Positions 9,931 through 19,003 of a DNA stretch of 64,000 nt are shown in pieces (position 1 is the first letter of the stretch; the number at the start of each line of letters is the position of its first letter). The translations under genes and the position numbers were made by a program. The stretch comes from Sphingopyxis sp. USTB-05 (lineage in GTDB: Bacteria > Pseudomonadota > Alphaproteobacteria > Sphingomonadales > Sphingomonadaceae), in contig NZ_CP084712.1 of assembly GCF_023822045.1 (NCBI RefSeq), forward strand, positions 2,232,001-2,296,000. The letters run 5' to 3'. Under the pieces are notes generated by a model, which saw only the letters and a program-made list of their open reading frames with translations, had not been told where the DNA came from and did no database searches.

Positions 9931-10049
9931 AATCCCGCGACCGCTCTTCATCGCGCAGGGGCATTTTCATTCCGGGCGATTTTGCCCTATGACCGACTCG
10001 TGCCGCCGCATCTTGTCTTGCGGAGGGCGCCAGCTCAAGGATTGTTACC

Positions 10050-11378
10050 ATGGCTGCCGATACTGTGCCCACTACCGAGGTCGAACGCGACGCCCGCGCC
10101 CTCCACGACGACGGCAGCCACCGCATCGACCCTGCCGAGATCGCAATCGGCGTCGTCATCGGCCGCACCTCCGAATTCTTCGACTTCTTCGTTTATGCCA
10201 TCGCGTCGGTGCTGGTGTTCCCAAAGCTGGTCTTCCCGCATCTCGATCCGCTGACGGGCACGCTCTGGTCGTTCGCGATCTTCGCCCTCGCCTTTGTGGC
10301 GCGCCCCGTCGGCACGATCATCTTCACCGCGATCGACCGCGCTTATGGCCGCGGCGCCAAGCTCACAATCGCGCTGTTCCTGCTCGGCGGCTCGACCGCT
10401 GCCATCGCTTTCGTCCCCAGCTATGAATCGGCCGGCATCGGCGCCGCGCTGCTTCTCGCGCTGTTCCGCATGGGACAGGGCGTAGCGCTCGGCGGGTCGT
10501 GGGACGGCCTCGCTTCGCTGCTCGCGATCAATGCGCCCGAAAACCGCCGCGGCTGGTACGCGATGATCCCGCAGCTCGGCGCGCCCCTCGGCCTGATCGT
10601 CGCCAGCCTGCTCTTCATGTTCCTGATCGCAGCGCTGCCGGCGGAGGATTTCCTCGCCTGGGGCTGGCGCTATCCCTTCTTCGTCGCCTTCGCTATCAAC
10701 GTCGTCGCGCTCTTCGCGCGGCTGCGCATCGTCGTCACTCCCGAATATGCCGAGCTGTTCGAGAATCGTGCGCTTGAGCCCGCGCCGTTGCTCGAAACGG
10801 TGCGGTCGGAATGGAAGACGATCGTCGTCGGCACCTTCGCCCCGCTCGCCAGCTTCGCGATGTTCCACATGGTCACCGTATATCCGCTGTCGTGGGTGTT
10901 CCTGTTCACCGACGAAACCCCTGTGCGCTTTCTGATGATCGAGGCGATCGCTGCGGTGGTCGGTATCGGAGCGATCGTCGCGTCGGGCATTCTCGCCGAT
11001 CGCATAGGTCGCCGCACCCTGCTCGGCGCTACCGCTGCCGCCATCGCGGCGTTCAGCGGTTTCGCGCCGCAGCTTCTCGACGCGGGTGAATTCGGCGAGG
11101 CGGCGTTCATGATCCTTGGGTTCGCGCTTCTCGGCCTGTCCTTCGGCCAGTCTTCGGGTGCGCTCTCGTCAAACTTCCAGCCACGCCACCGCTATACGGG
11201 TTCGGCCTTCACCTCCGACCTCGCATGGCTGTTCGGCGCTGGCTTCGCCCCGATGATCGCGCTGTGGCTGTCCAGCCAGTACGGGCTGATCGCAGCGGGC
11301 GGCTATCTCCTGTCAGGCGCGATCGTCACCCTTGTCGCGCTGTGGCTCAACCGCGAGCTCGCGAGCACGATCGACTGA
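10050..11378 (+). CDS. MFS transporter, metabolite:H+ symporter (MHS) type
   Basis: 442 residues with about 12 membrane helices. Features of the MHS/proline-betaine group are the opening GRTSEFFDFFVYAIAS, the ARPVGTIIF segment and the loop FRMGQGVALGGSWDG; DRIGRR between helices 8 and 9 is the MFS signature. It should import a small organic acid or osmolyte with protons, but the substrate cannot be read from the sequence. It is divergent from cyoA and followed 14 bases later by a DUF1905 protein gene, probably in one transcript. Confidence 0.88.
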   Translation: MAADTVPTTEVERDARALHDDGSHRIDPAEIAIGVVIGRTSEFFDFFVYAIASVLVFPKLVFPHLDPLTGTLWSFAIFALAFVARPVGTIIFTAIDRAYGRGAKLTIALFLLGGSTAAIAFVPSYESAGIGAALLLALFRMGQGVALGGSWDGLASLLAINAPENRRGWYAMIPQLGAPLGLIVASLLFMFLIAALPAEDFLAWGWRYPFFVAFAINVVALFARLRIVVTPEYAELFENRALEPAPLLETVRSEWKTIVVGTFAPLASFAMFHMVTVYPLSWVFLFTDETPVRFLMIEAIAAVVGIGAIVASGILADRIGRRTLLGATAAAIAAFSGFAPQLLDAGEFGEAAFMILGFALLGLSFGQSSGALSSNFQPRHRYTGSAFTSDLAWLFGAGFAPMIALWLSSQYGLIAAGGYLLSGAIVTLVALWLNRELASTID

Positions 11379-11392
11379 TCCGTCCCCCGGAA

Positions 11393-11887
11393 ATGAAATT
11401 CAGCGCGAAGATCGAACTCCGGGGAATTAATCCTTATGTGTTCGTCAACGCCGCGCAGGCGCAGCGGATCAAGCCGGACTGGAAAAAGCCCCTCCCCGTT
11501 CTCGTCCAGGTGAACGGCCAGCCCGATCCCGCCTGGCGTGTGAATATGATGCCCACTGGTGACGGGAGCTTTTACCTCTATCTCGACGGGGTCGTCCGCA
11601 AGGCCTCGGGCACCAATGTCGGCGACACCGTCGAAGTGGCAGTCGCATTCGATTCCGATTATCAGAGCGGCCCGCAGGACGCCATGCTCCCGGAATTCGC
11701 GGCGCGGCTCGATGCAGATGCGGTGGCCAAGGCCCGCTGGGACAGCCTCACGCCCAGTCTCCGCAAGGAAGTCCTGCGCTATCTCGCCAATTTGAAATCG
11801 GACGAAGCACGGCATCGCAACATCGACCGCGCAATCGGTGTCCTCGGCGGTGCGAAAGCCCGCTTTCTGGCGCGCGACTGGAACTGA
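11393..11887 (+). CDS. DUF1905 / YdeI-like domain protein
   Basis: 164 residues from the ATG at 11393. The N-terminal about 95 residues form the DUF1905 barrel-like domain (FSAKIELRG, VNGQPDPAWRVNMMPTGDGSFYLYL, GDTVEVAVAFD), and the C-terminus (LTPSLRKEVLRYLANLKSDEARHRNIDRAI) is the bacteriocin-protection YdeI/OmpD-associated helical pair. Function is not known. A longer in-frame extension into the MFS gene exists but the internal ATG is the natural start. Convergent with the next hydrolase gene, 25 bases away. Confidence 0.85.
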   Translation: MKFSAKIELRGINPYVFVNAAQAQRIKPDWKKPLPVLVQVNGQPDPAWRVNMMPTGDGSFYLYLDGVVRKASGTNVGDTVEVAVAFDSDYQSGPQDAMLPEFAARLDADAVAKARWDSLTPSLRKEVLRYLANLKSDEARHRNIDRAIGVLGGAKARFLARDWN

Positions 11888-11912
11888 GGCCAGATCCTAC
11901 GCAAAATCCTGC

Positions 11913-12863
11913 TCAAGATCTTTCAGGTGCGGGAATGAAGCCGGTCAGCGCGTCGATCACCTGCTGAGGCTGTTCTTCAGCGACCCAGTGACCCGAATCC
12001 GTGATGATCACCGTCTTCACATCGCGCGCCACGTTGCGCAGCAGAACGCCCATCGTCTCGCCCAACCCGCCCGTCGCACCAAGGCCAAGCACCGGAATAC
12101 TCAGCGGCTGCTTGGCAAAGGCGCGATTGTCGATCTCGTCCTGTGCAAACGCGCGATAATATTCGAAGCCACCACGCAGCGCGCCGGGGCGTGCATAGGC
12201 GGCCGCGTAGAAGTCCTCCGATTCCGGGGTCAGCGCGCTGGTGTTCACTGCTTCGACACCGCGGAACCAGCGGATGAACTCGCTCTCCTGCCCCGTAATC
12301 AACATCTCGGGCAGGTCGCGGACGCCGAAGAAACGGAAATGCCAGGTCCGCGGCGTCGATGAAATCTCCTTCCACGGATCAATCCCAGGCAGCGGCACAT
12401 CCATGACGACAAGCCTCGACACCTGATCGCGATATTGCGCGGCATAGGCATAAGCGACCATTCCGCCCATGTCGTGCCCCGCTACCGCGACGCGCGGCCC
12501 CAGCCCTAACGCGCCGATGAGTGCGCGGATGTCACGGGCGATATTCGCCTTTTCATATCCCGCCGCGGGCCGCGCGGTATCGCCCAGACCGCGAAGATCG
12601 GGCGCGATTACCGTATGTCCGCGCGCGACCAAGGCCGGCATCACATGCCGCCACATATAGGACGTCTCGCCCCAGCCGTGCAGCAGCACGACGGGCTCGC
12701 CGCGCCCCTCGGCGATCAGATAATGATATTGGACGCCATTCACCTCGATCTTACCGTCGCGGATCGCGCCTTGCGTGTGTGCGCTGGCGTCGGGTGATGC
12801 GATGGCGAGCGCACCGGGCTGGCAGGCAAAAAGGACGGCGGCGGCGAACAGGGCTTTGCGCAT
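11913..12863 (-). CDS. Exported alpha/beta hydrolase, epoxide hydrolase/haloacid-type nucleophile
   Basis: 316 residues with signal peptide MRKALFAAAVLFACQPGALA; the start at 12863 is chosen because it exposes this signal, although no good ribosome-binding site precedes it and an in-frame TTG lies at 12908. The nucleophile elbow is GHDMGG, with Asp rather than Ser, as in epoxide hydrolases and haloalkane/haloacetate dehalogenases. The oxyanion motif is HGWG rather than HGFP. The catalytic His is in DSGHWVAEEQP. Substrate unknown. A periplasmic location is inferred. Confidence 0.82.
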   Translation of the reverse strand: MRKALFAAAVLFACQPGALAIASPDASAHTQGAIRDGKIEVNGVQYHYLIAEGRGEPVVLLHGWGETSYMWRHVMPALVARGHTVIAPDLRGLGDTARPAAGYEKANIARDIRALIGALGLGPRVAVAGHDMGGMVAYAYAAQYRDQVSRLVVMDVPLPGIDPWKEISSTPRTWHFRFFGVRDLPEMLITGQESEFIRWFRGVEAVNTSALTPESEDFYAAAYARPGALRGGFEYYRAFAQDEIDNRAFAKQPLSIPVLGLGATGGLGETMGVLLRNVARDVKTVIITDSGHWVAEEQPQQVIDALTGFIPAPERS

Positions 12864-13017
12864 GGGAGGAACTTTCTGCAGCGATCGGAAGGCCTTGCGA
12901 TATTCCAACCACAGGGATGGGTAATATTGTCCGAAAGCTCAGGTCCGACGCAGGGCCCCAAACGGCCGCATCGCCGATGGTACAATAGGTCGGCAATCTC
13001 TTGGGTCTGAACCTTTC

Positions 13018-13046
13018 CGTCCAAACGCCTAGTTTAAGCTTGGACG
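13018..13046. promoter_or_regulatory. Inverted repeat CGTCCAA-N15-TTGGACG
   Basis: Perfect 7-base arms 28 bases upstream of the GTG start of the next gene, in the region divergent to the alpha/beta hydrolase. The size and spacing suit a dimeric repressor, but no regulator gene is adjacent. Confidence 0.35.
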
Positions 13047-13073
13047 ACTCATACTCAGATAAAAGGAAAACCT

Positions 13074-13955
13074 GTGCCCTCCCCCATTCGCATCCTGCTT
13101 CAGACTACCATCCCGCCGATCGAGGATGACTGGCATATCGGTCGCTTCTCGCTGCTCCGCGACTATCTGTCGGGCCTCACCGATGACGATGGGCAGCCCC
13201 TATGTGCCGTGACCGCGCGCGACCGCACCGCCCCCGGCGCGCCCGATCCCATCCTGTCGACGATCGACCAATCCGACTTTGACCAGCTCTGGCTTTTTGC
13301 GGTCGATGTCGGCGACGGCCTGACCAGCGAGGATTGCGAGGCGATCAGCCGGTTCAGGGAAAGTGGCCGCGGCCTGCTGGTAACGCGCGACCATATGGAC
13401 CTCGGCAGTTCGGTCTGCACCTTGGGTGGCGTCGGAAACGCGCATTTTTTCCATAGCACGCGCCCCGAGCCCGACCCGAGCCGCCACGTCGCCGACGATC
13501 GCGAGACCGATTATATTCTCTGGCCCAACTATCATTCGGGCGCGAATGGCGATTTTCAGACGATCACGATCTCCGAGCCGCCACATTCCCTGCTCAGCGA
13601 TCCCGACGCGGCCGATGGCCTGATCCGCTACCTACCGGCCCATCCGCACGAAGGCGCCGTTGGCGTTCCCGATGACGAGACGTCGGCGCGCGTCATTGCC
13701 ACCGGGGTGAGCCAGGCCAGCGGCAATCGCTTCAACCTGGCCGTCGCGTTCGAGCCATCCGCCAGCGGCGGTCCGGCCCTCGCCCAGTCAACCTTCCACC
13801 ATTTCGCGGACTATAATTGGAACCCCGCGATGGGCTGCCCCACCTTTGTCAGCGAAAAGCCCGGCCATTCGCTCGCCTCTTCGCCCGAGGCACAACGGTC
13901 TATCCGCCGATATGTCCGAAACCTCGCCATCTGGCTTGCCGGACGGCCCTTGTAA
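13074..13955 (+). CDS. Hypothetical protein, possibly amidotransferase/ThuA-like fold
   Basis: 293 residues, GTG start with AAAAGGAAAA as ribosome-binding site. No signal peptide. The N-terminal half alternates strands and helices (IRILLQTTIPP, LWLFAVDVGDGL, GLLVTRDHMDLGSS), reminiscent of the ThuA/class-I amidotransferase-like fold, but I do not recognise the family with certainty. His- and Asp-rich stretches (FFHSTRPEPDPSRH, NYHSGANGDF, STFHHFADYNWNP) may bind metal. The C-terminus is an amphipathic helix. It is a single-gene unit with a terminator directly after it. Confidence 0.6.
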   Translation: MPSPIRILLQTTIPPIEDDWHIGRFSLLRDYLSGLTDDDGQPLCAVTARDRTAPGAPDPILSTIDQSDFDQLWLFAVDVGDGLTSEDCEAISRFRESGRGLLVTRDHMDLGSSVCTLGGVGNAHFFHSTRPEPDPSRHVADDRETDYILWPNYHSGANGDFQTITISEPPHSLLSDPDAADGLIRYLPAHPHEGAVGVPDDETSARVIATGVSQASGNRFNLAVAFEPSASGGPALAQSTFHHFADYNWNPAMGCPTFVSEKPGHSLASSPEAQRSIRRYVRNLAIWLAGRPL

Positions 13956-14008
13956 CAGCCCGTTCGGGCGGCACCGGCTGCCCATCTTAAAAAGCCCATA
14001 ACGAAACA

Positions 14009-14043
14009 GCCGTGGTTCGAACCCGAACCACGGCCGCCTTTTC
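14009..14043 (+). terminator. Rho-independent terminator after the hypothetical gene
   Basis: An 11-bp perfect stem (GCCGTGGTTCG / CGAACCACGGC) with an AACC loop, followed by CGCCTTTTC. It lies between the convergent genes ending at 13955 and 14065 and can serve the plus-strand gene. Confidence 0.7.
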
Positions 14044-14064
14044 AATCAGGGAAGCGATCGGCGA

Positions 14065-14982
14065 TCAATAGTCCCAGACCGCCGGCACGGCACGAAACGC
14101 ATCGCCCGCAACCGCCACATGATAGATGGACGGGAACGGCAGGTGCGTCGCGACGAATGCCTCGCGCGTCTCCGCGAACTCGCGCAATAGATTGACGCGG
14201 ACGCGCTCGGATTCTTCCGGATCATGCTCGAAACCATTGTACCAGCCGGGCTGATCGAACCCGACCTGGAAGATGGCGTCGCCGACGAATGTCAGCCGCT
14301 CGCCGTCCGATGCGACGCGGACCATGCAATGGCCGGGCGTGTGGCCGCCGGTCAGTTCGGCAGTGACGCCCGGCGCCACCTCGACTTCCGTCTCAAAGGT
14401 CCGGATCTGGCTTGCATATTGTTCCATGAACCGCTTGGCCGTGCCGCGCAGCGCGTCGGGGAACCCTTCGGGCATCACGGTCTTCGAGAAATCGGGATTG
14501 TTCCAGAATTCGACTTCGGCCGCAGCGACATGCACGCGCAAGTCGGGGCGCATGCGCTCGTGCGTGCCGTCGATTGTCAGCCCGCCGATATGATCCATAT
14601 GCATATGGGTGATGACGACGTCGGTGATAGAATCGAGGGGGATCCCGGCCGCTTCCAGCCGCTGCACCAGACGTCCGGCCTTTTCCAGTTTCAGGTTCGG
14701 ATCCATGCCAAGCCCCGCGTCGACGAGGATCGTCTGCTCACCGCTGCGCACGACAAGGACGTTCAGAGGCCACTCGGCCACCCCTTGCGGCAGGAACTGT
14801 TCGTCGAGCCATGTGTCGAGGACGTCCGGAGCGACATTATGCGCGAGTACATGGGCCGGGATCGGCAGCACGCCGTCGCTGATCACCAGCACGTCGATGT
14901 CGCCGACCTGCAGCGCGTAGCGCGACGGCACCGGCTCGTCGAGGCGGGGGCGATCGGATTGCAATATTGTGTCGAGAGTCAT
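14065..14982 (-). CDS. MBL-fold metallo-hydrolase
   Basis: 305 residues from the ATG at 14982. Contains the di-metal motif THMHMDHIGG (HxHxDH), a later His in GGHTPGHC, Asp in FVGDAIF, and a terminal ATHLPFPSIYH, giving the full set of metallo-beta-lactamase-fold ligands. The layout resembles quorum-quenching lactonases and related hydrolases, but also many uncharacterised MBL proteins of the same length. The sequence lacks a signal peptide, so it is cytoplasmic. The ORF stays open far upstream but that part has no protein-like character. Confidence 0.85.
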   Translation of the reverse strand: MTLDTILQSDRPRLDEPVPSRYALQVGDIDVLVISDGVLPIPAHVLAHNVAPDVLDTWLDEQFLPQGVAEWPLNVLVVRSGEQTILVDAGLGMDPNLKLEKAGRLVQRLEAAGIPLDSITDVVITHMHMDHIGGLTIDGTHERMRPDLRVHVAAAEVEFWNNPDFSKTVMPEGFPDALRGTAKRFMEQYASQIRTFETEVEVAPGVTAELTGGHTPGHCMVRVASDGERLTFVGDAIFQVGFDQPGWYNGFEHDPEESERVRVNLLREFAETREAFVATHLPFPSIYHVAVAGDAFRAVPAVWDY

Positions 14983-15202
14983 GTCGGTCTCCTCTTGCTT
15001 TGCATATTGTGAGACCTGGATCGCGCTTTTGGGCGGCTGCCGATATCGTGCGCTCCGACAGGGCGGCGCCGTTTCAAGGGCAGGCAGACCTGCACCTTGA
15101 GATAGGTTCGATGCCGAAGCGACCGAACGCGCGACGCTAGATATTGAGGAGCGGCGCCCGGCGCCTACGCAATTTGCGCGACCGCCCATATCTGGCCCAA
15201 GG

Positions 15203-16615
15203 CTAAGTGCCCACCCAGATCGGCGGCAGTTGACGTGGCCAATCCAGCACGGCTTCAAGCTGGTATGCGAGCGCCAGGAGCAATCCTTCTCCGCCGATAC
15301 GCGTCGCAAATTGAACACCGACGGGAAGCCCGTTGTCGCTGAACCCGACCGGCAGGCTGATTGCCGGCGTGCCTGCGAAATTGTCGATCCAGCAATAGCC
15401 GGCATAGTCGATCAGCGGATTTCGCTGATCGCCCCACGCAACATCGGGTCCAAAGACGCCAATCCGAGGAATCTCGGTGCCCAGCGTCGGGGTCATCCAT
15501 ATGTCGACCTCCTCGAGCCGCGCGAGATAGGCGGCGACCACGCCCTCCATCGCGGACCACGCAGCGGTGTAATGCGCGTCGCTCATCGCCTCCCCCGCGG
15601 CGATAAGCGTCGCCGAACGATGCTCGAGATCGTCTGCGCGCAATCCGATACCTATCTGTTGCGACAGCATGCCCAGGCGCCGCGCGAACATGCCCTCGGT
15701 AATGTCGCCGAGCAGCTCCATCGCGACAGGGCCGTCGAACGGCGGCGCGGCGTCGGACACTTTGTGGCCCAGCCGGTCCAGCAAGGCGATCGCTTCACCG
15801 AAAACGCGCGCGACGCTCGCATCGGACGCTGCGCCGGTGCGCATGATGCGGCTATAGGCGTGAACATGCAGCCGATGCTCGATCGGCCCGTTCACCGGCG
15901 CGATCGGCGGCAGGCATGCGGGGTCGTGCGTCTGCGTCGCCGCGAGCCACGCCGCGCTGTCGCGCACCGTGCGGCTGACGCAGCCGTTGACGGTCAGGTC
16001 GGTGATCGCGCGGAACGCCTCTTCGCCCGCATTGCGCCCGCGCGAGGGTTTGAGCCCGACGAGCCCGCAAGGCGCCGCGCCGTGGCGAATCGATCCGAGC
16101 CCGTCGCTGGCGTGCGCGACGGGCACGACTCCCGCCGCGACAGCCGCCGCGCCGCCGCCTGATGAGCCGCCGGGGGTATGGTCGACGTTCCACGGATTGC
16201 GCGTCGGGCCGACCAGTGGCGATTCGGTTACTGCGTTGAGCCCCAGCTCCGGCATCGACGAGCGCGCGATCGAGATCAGGCCGGCTTTTTCGATCGCCTG
16301 CGCATAGGGAGCATCGACCGGCGCGATGAAATCGCGAAGCGCCGCCGAACCGAAGGCGGCGGGCAGCCCCTTTTCAGGGAGCATGTCCTTGATCAGCGTC
16401 GGTATGCCCGCGAGCGGACCCGACCGCGGCGCGGCGGCTTGCTCTCGCGCGCGCTCGAAATTACGCCAGGCGATGAAGTTCAATTGCTGATTAGCCGCCT
16501 CGGCGCGTTCGATCGCCTGTTCGACCAAGGCGGGGGGCGTCGTGCGGCCGTCGGCGAGCGACGCCTGCATCGCGGTCATATCGGCGGGCGCCGCGTCGGC
16601 CGAGCCGGTCATCAT
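15203..16615 (-). CDS. Amidase (amidase signature family)
   Basis: 470 residues. The amidase signature is clear: Lys in LIKDMLPEKG, the Gly/Ser-rich TPGGSSGGGAAAVAAG and the second Ser region DGLGSIRHGAAPCGLVGLKPSRGR, giving a Ser-cisSer-Lys triad. The usual DGGGSIR/P is DGLGSIRH here. The C-terminal NFAGTPAISLPVG is typical. It hydrolyses an amide or amino-aryl bond; substrate not deducible. It overlaps the MFS stop (TGATG), so the two form an operon, suggesting import then hydrolysis. Confidence 0.92.
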   Translation of the reverse strand: MMTGSADAAPADMTAMQASLADGRTTPPALVEQAIERAEAANQQLNFIAWRNFERAREQAAAPRSGPLAGIPTLIKDMLPEKGLPAAFGSAALRDFIAPVDAPYAQAIEKAGLISIARSSMPELGLNAVTESPLVGPTRNPWNVDHTPGGSSGGGAAAVAAGVVPVAHASDGLGSIRHGAAPCGLVGLKPSRGRNAGEEAFRAITDLTVNGCVSRTVRDSAAWLAATQTHDPACLPPIAPVNGPIEHRLHVHAYSRIMRTGAASDASVARVFGEAIALLDRLGHKVSDAAPPFDGPVAMELLGDITEGMFARRLGMLSQQIGIGLRADDLEHRSATLIAAGEAMSDAHYTAAWSAMEGVVAAYLARLEEVDIWMTPTLGTEIPRIGVFGPDVAWGDQRNPLIDYAGYCWIDNFAGTPAISLPVGFSDNGLPVGVQFATRIGGEGLLLALAYQLEAVLDWPRQLPPIWVGT

Positions 16616-17967
16616 CACATCGTCTCCTGCGAAGGGTGCGGGCGGATTGCACGCAACGTAGCGGCATAGGGCCGGGGCGCGAGCATCATCAGCACGGCCG
16701 AAAGAATGAGCGACGGCAGACTGACCACCGCGATTGCCTGCAACATGCCGCGCGGTCCGTCGATAAGCCCTGACAGCGCGCCGATCGCGAGCGGCGAAAC
16801 GGCGAGCGCCAGAGCGTTGACGATGCCGAGCAGCGCGAGCACGCGGGAGCGCAGCGGTGGCGGCGCGAGATTCTGCAACACCCCGGGCATCAGCGAGGAG
16901 GCGGCGATGCCGAGCGCGCCCTGCACCCCGGCAACAAGATAGGCCTGAAAAGCCGAGGCCGTGAAGGGAAGCAGCACTGCAGGCAGCGGGGTCAGCGCAA
17001 CGAAGATCGCCGCGACGCGTAGCGAGTCGAGCTCGGCATCGCCGCGCCGCAGCCGGAGCAGCGCAGGTGCGAGCAACACGCCGACAAGCGTCGCGACGGT
17101 GATCGCAGTGCCGAGCCCCACCCCCACGGTTGCCGGGTCGATCCCGAACGCCCGCGGCAAGGCAAGCGGGAACCACATCACCCCCGAAGTCATCGCGACG
17201 GCCATCGCGAAGATCGACCCGAAGACGCACGCGAGCGTACGCCAATGCGCGCGGGCATAGGGCAGAAAGTCACGCGACGCGCCCCAGTCCGCTTCGGCCC
17301 CGGGGTTCGCAGCCGTCATTTTTGCAACCGGCATCGTCAACACAAGCAGGAAGAAGAGCGGCCCGGGCAGCGCGATGATCATCATCGCAATCCGCCAATT
17401 GTCGACCCCGGCGAGCCAGGTCGGCAGCACATCCGGCGCCCCCGCGAGCCATTGCAGCAAGGCGCCACCAAACGCCATGCCGAGCCCCGCGCCGAGCAGC
17501 GAGCCGCCGTAAAAGATGAAGTTCGCGGTATTGCGCTGCCGCTCGGGGAACAAGTCGGGGATCAGCGCGAAAACGATCGGCGCGAGCCCCGCCTCGCCGA
17601 TCGCGATACCGATCGTCGCCACGAACAGGCCACCGAAACTGTCCTGGAACGCGCTGAGCCCAGTCGCGAGCGACCAGCAGGCGACGCCGAGCGCAAGGAT
17701 CAGGCGGCGGCCGAAGCGATCGGCGAGCCAGCCCATCGGATAACTCGCAGCGCTGGCGAATACAGCCATCCCCAGCCCCTGCAGCATACCGAGTTGCCAG
17801 TCGCTGAAACCCAGCGTGGTCTGTAGCGACGGCGCAATCAGGCTGAGCATCTGACGCACGACGAATGCGAAAAGCGTCGTCATCAGCAGCACGACAAGCC
17901 CGTACCAGGCCCACACTGCCGCGCGGGCAGATTCCCCATCGGAGACCTTTGCTATCGCGCCGCTCAT
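16615..17967 (-). CDS. MFS transporter
   Basis: 450 residues with 12 predicted helices. DRFGRR at the loop between helices 2 and 3 and the segment GEAGLAPIVFALIPDLFPERQR place it in the group of small-molecule (aromatic acid or drug-type) MFS carriers common in sphingomonad catabolic clusters. It is translated from an ATG with GGGAGAGCG upstream, 30 bases downstream of a TTTACA-N16-TATAAT promoter, and is coupled to the amidase gene. Likely importer of the amidase substrate. Confidence 0.88.
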   Translation of the reverse strand: MSGAIAKVSDGESARAAVWAWYGLVVLLMTTLFAFVVRQMLSLIAPSLQTTLGFSDWQLGMLQGLGMAVFASAASYPMGWLADRFGRRLILALGVACWSLATGLSAFQDSFGGLFVATIGIAIGEAGLAPIVFALIPDLFPERQRNTANFIFYGGSLLGAGLGMAFGGALLQWLAGAPDVLPTWLAGVDNWRIAMMIIALPGPLFFLLVLTMPVAKMTAANPGAEADWGASRDFLPYARAHWRTLACVFGSIFAMAVAMTSGVMWFPLALPRAFGIDPATVGVGLGTAITVATLVGVLLAPALLRLRRGDAELDSLRVAAIFVALTPLPAVLLPFTASAFQAYLVAGVQGALGIAASSLMPGVLQNLAPPPLRSRVLALLGIVNALALAVSPLAIGALSGLIDGPRGMLQAIAVVSLPSLILSAVLMMLAPRPYAATLRAIRPHPSQETM

Positions 17968-17996
17968 GTCGCTCTCCCGATCCGTTTGCTCGACTC

Positions 17997-18024
17997 ATTA
18001 TAAACAAGTTGACTTTATTGTAAA
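17997..18024 (-). promoter_or_regulatory. Sigma-70-type promoter with overlapping imperfect palindrome
   Basis: On the minus strand TTTACA (18024-18019), 16 bases, TATAAT (18002-17997) points to the MFS-amidase operon. An imperfect palindrome ATAAACAA-N10-TTGTAAAT (18000-18025) covers both hexamers exactly. An adjacent TetR gene is a candidate binder. The AT content is far above the surroundings. Confidence 0.6.
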
Positions 18025-18094
18025 TGGAGTTGATGTAGAGCCAGACGACGGGACGGGACTCGACGCAAACGCCGCCCCAGCTTGGAGAAAATCG

Positions 18095-18967
18095 ATGGCC
18101 TTCTCGGTTCGCGCGTCCCTGGAACAATTCACCCTGCCCCATCCGTCGGGGGAGGGTCAGTTCATGATCAGCGTCGCGGCGCCGGCGGTCCCCGCTATCG
18201 AAGCTGATGTGCCCATCCTCTATGTCGTCGACGGCGACATGCTATTCGGCCTCGCCGCAGAAACCGCGCGCGCGGTGTCCAGCGTAGCGGGTTTTCCCGC
18301 GCATTATGTCGTCGGCATCGGTTACGACGCCGATTACGCCGAATTCCTGAAGCGGCGCACCGCCGACCTGACCCCACCCATCGGCGCCGACGCGCTCGCC
18401 AGCCTTGGCGGAATCGGCGCGGCCATCGGCGGCGCGGCAGGTGGTGGCGCCGACGCCTTCCTCGCCTTTCTGGTCGATACGCTGCGACCGGCGATCGCGC
18501 AGCGCTACCCGCAAACGGCGGGGGGTTCGCATATTCTGTTCGGCCATTCGCTCGGCGGGCTGTTCGCTGCGCATGCGCTGCTCACCCGCCCCGATAGCTT
18601 CACTGCCTTCATCATCAGTAGCCCATCGCTGTGGTGGAACGATTTCGCGATCCTTGCCGCACTGCCGGCGTTCAAGGACAGCCTCGCCGCCCTGCCTGAC
18701 CAACCGCGCATCTTCGTCGACGTAGGCGCGCGCGAGCAAGAGTTGCCAGCCAGCATTCCCCAGGGCCTCGGCGTGACGCTCGCGGAAGCACAGGCGCAGA
18801 TCCGAAGCGCGCGTATGGTCGATGCCGCCCGCGAGTTTGCCGACGCGCTACGCGACGCGGGCGCCACCGCCCTGCACCACATTGCCTTCGCGCACGACGA
18901 CCATGTGTCGGCGGCACCCGCCGCGATGTTGCACGGCATGCGCTTTGCACTTGGGCGAGACGACTGA
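18095..18967 (+). CDS. Alpha/beta hydrolase, siderophore/esterase D-like (IroE/Fes-type fold)
   Basis: 290 residues from the ATG at 18095 with GGAG eight bases upstream. The nucleophile is in GHSLGGLFAAHALL, followed by SSPSLWWND, the hallmark of the putative esterase (enterochelin esterase/esterase D-like) family; acid and His are in VGAREQE and AHDDHVS. No signal peptide, so cytoplasmic. It is followed by a TonB receptor and TetR regulator, which suggests that it hydrolyses a ligand imported by the receptor. Confidence 0.85.
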   Translation: MAFSVRASLEQFTLPHPSGEGQFMISVAAPAVPAIEADVPILYVVDGDMLFGLAAETARAVSSVAGFPAHYVVGIGYDADYAEFLKRRTADLTPPIGADALASLGGIGAAIGGAAGGGADAFLAFLVDTLRPAIAQRYPQTAGGSHILFGHSLGGLFAAHALLTRPDSFTAFIISSPSLWWNDFAILAALPAFKDSLAALPDQPRIFVDVGAREQELPASIPQGLGVTLAEAQAQIRSARMVDAAREFADALRDAGATALHHIAFAHDDHVSAAPAAMLHGMRFALGRDD

Positions 18968-19003
18968 ACTTCGAACCATAAGATATTGATGAGGGGAATG
19001 ATT

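Noticed and set aside
14009..14034. T-arm-like GGTTCGAACCC resembling a tRNA end
   Set aside because: It is part of a perfect 11-bp terminator hairpin and no acceptor, D-arm or anticodon arm surrounds it.
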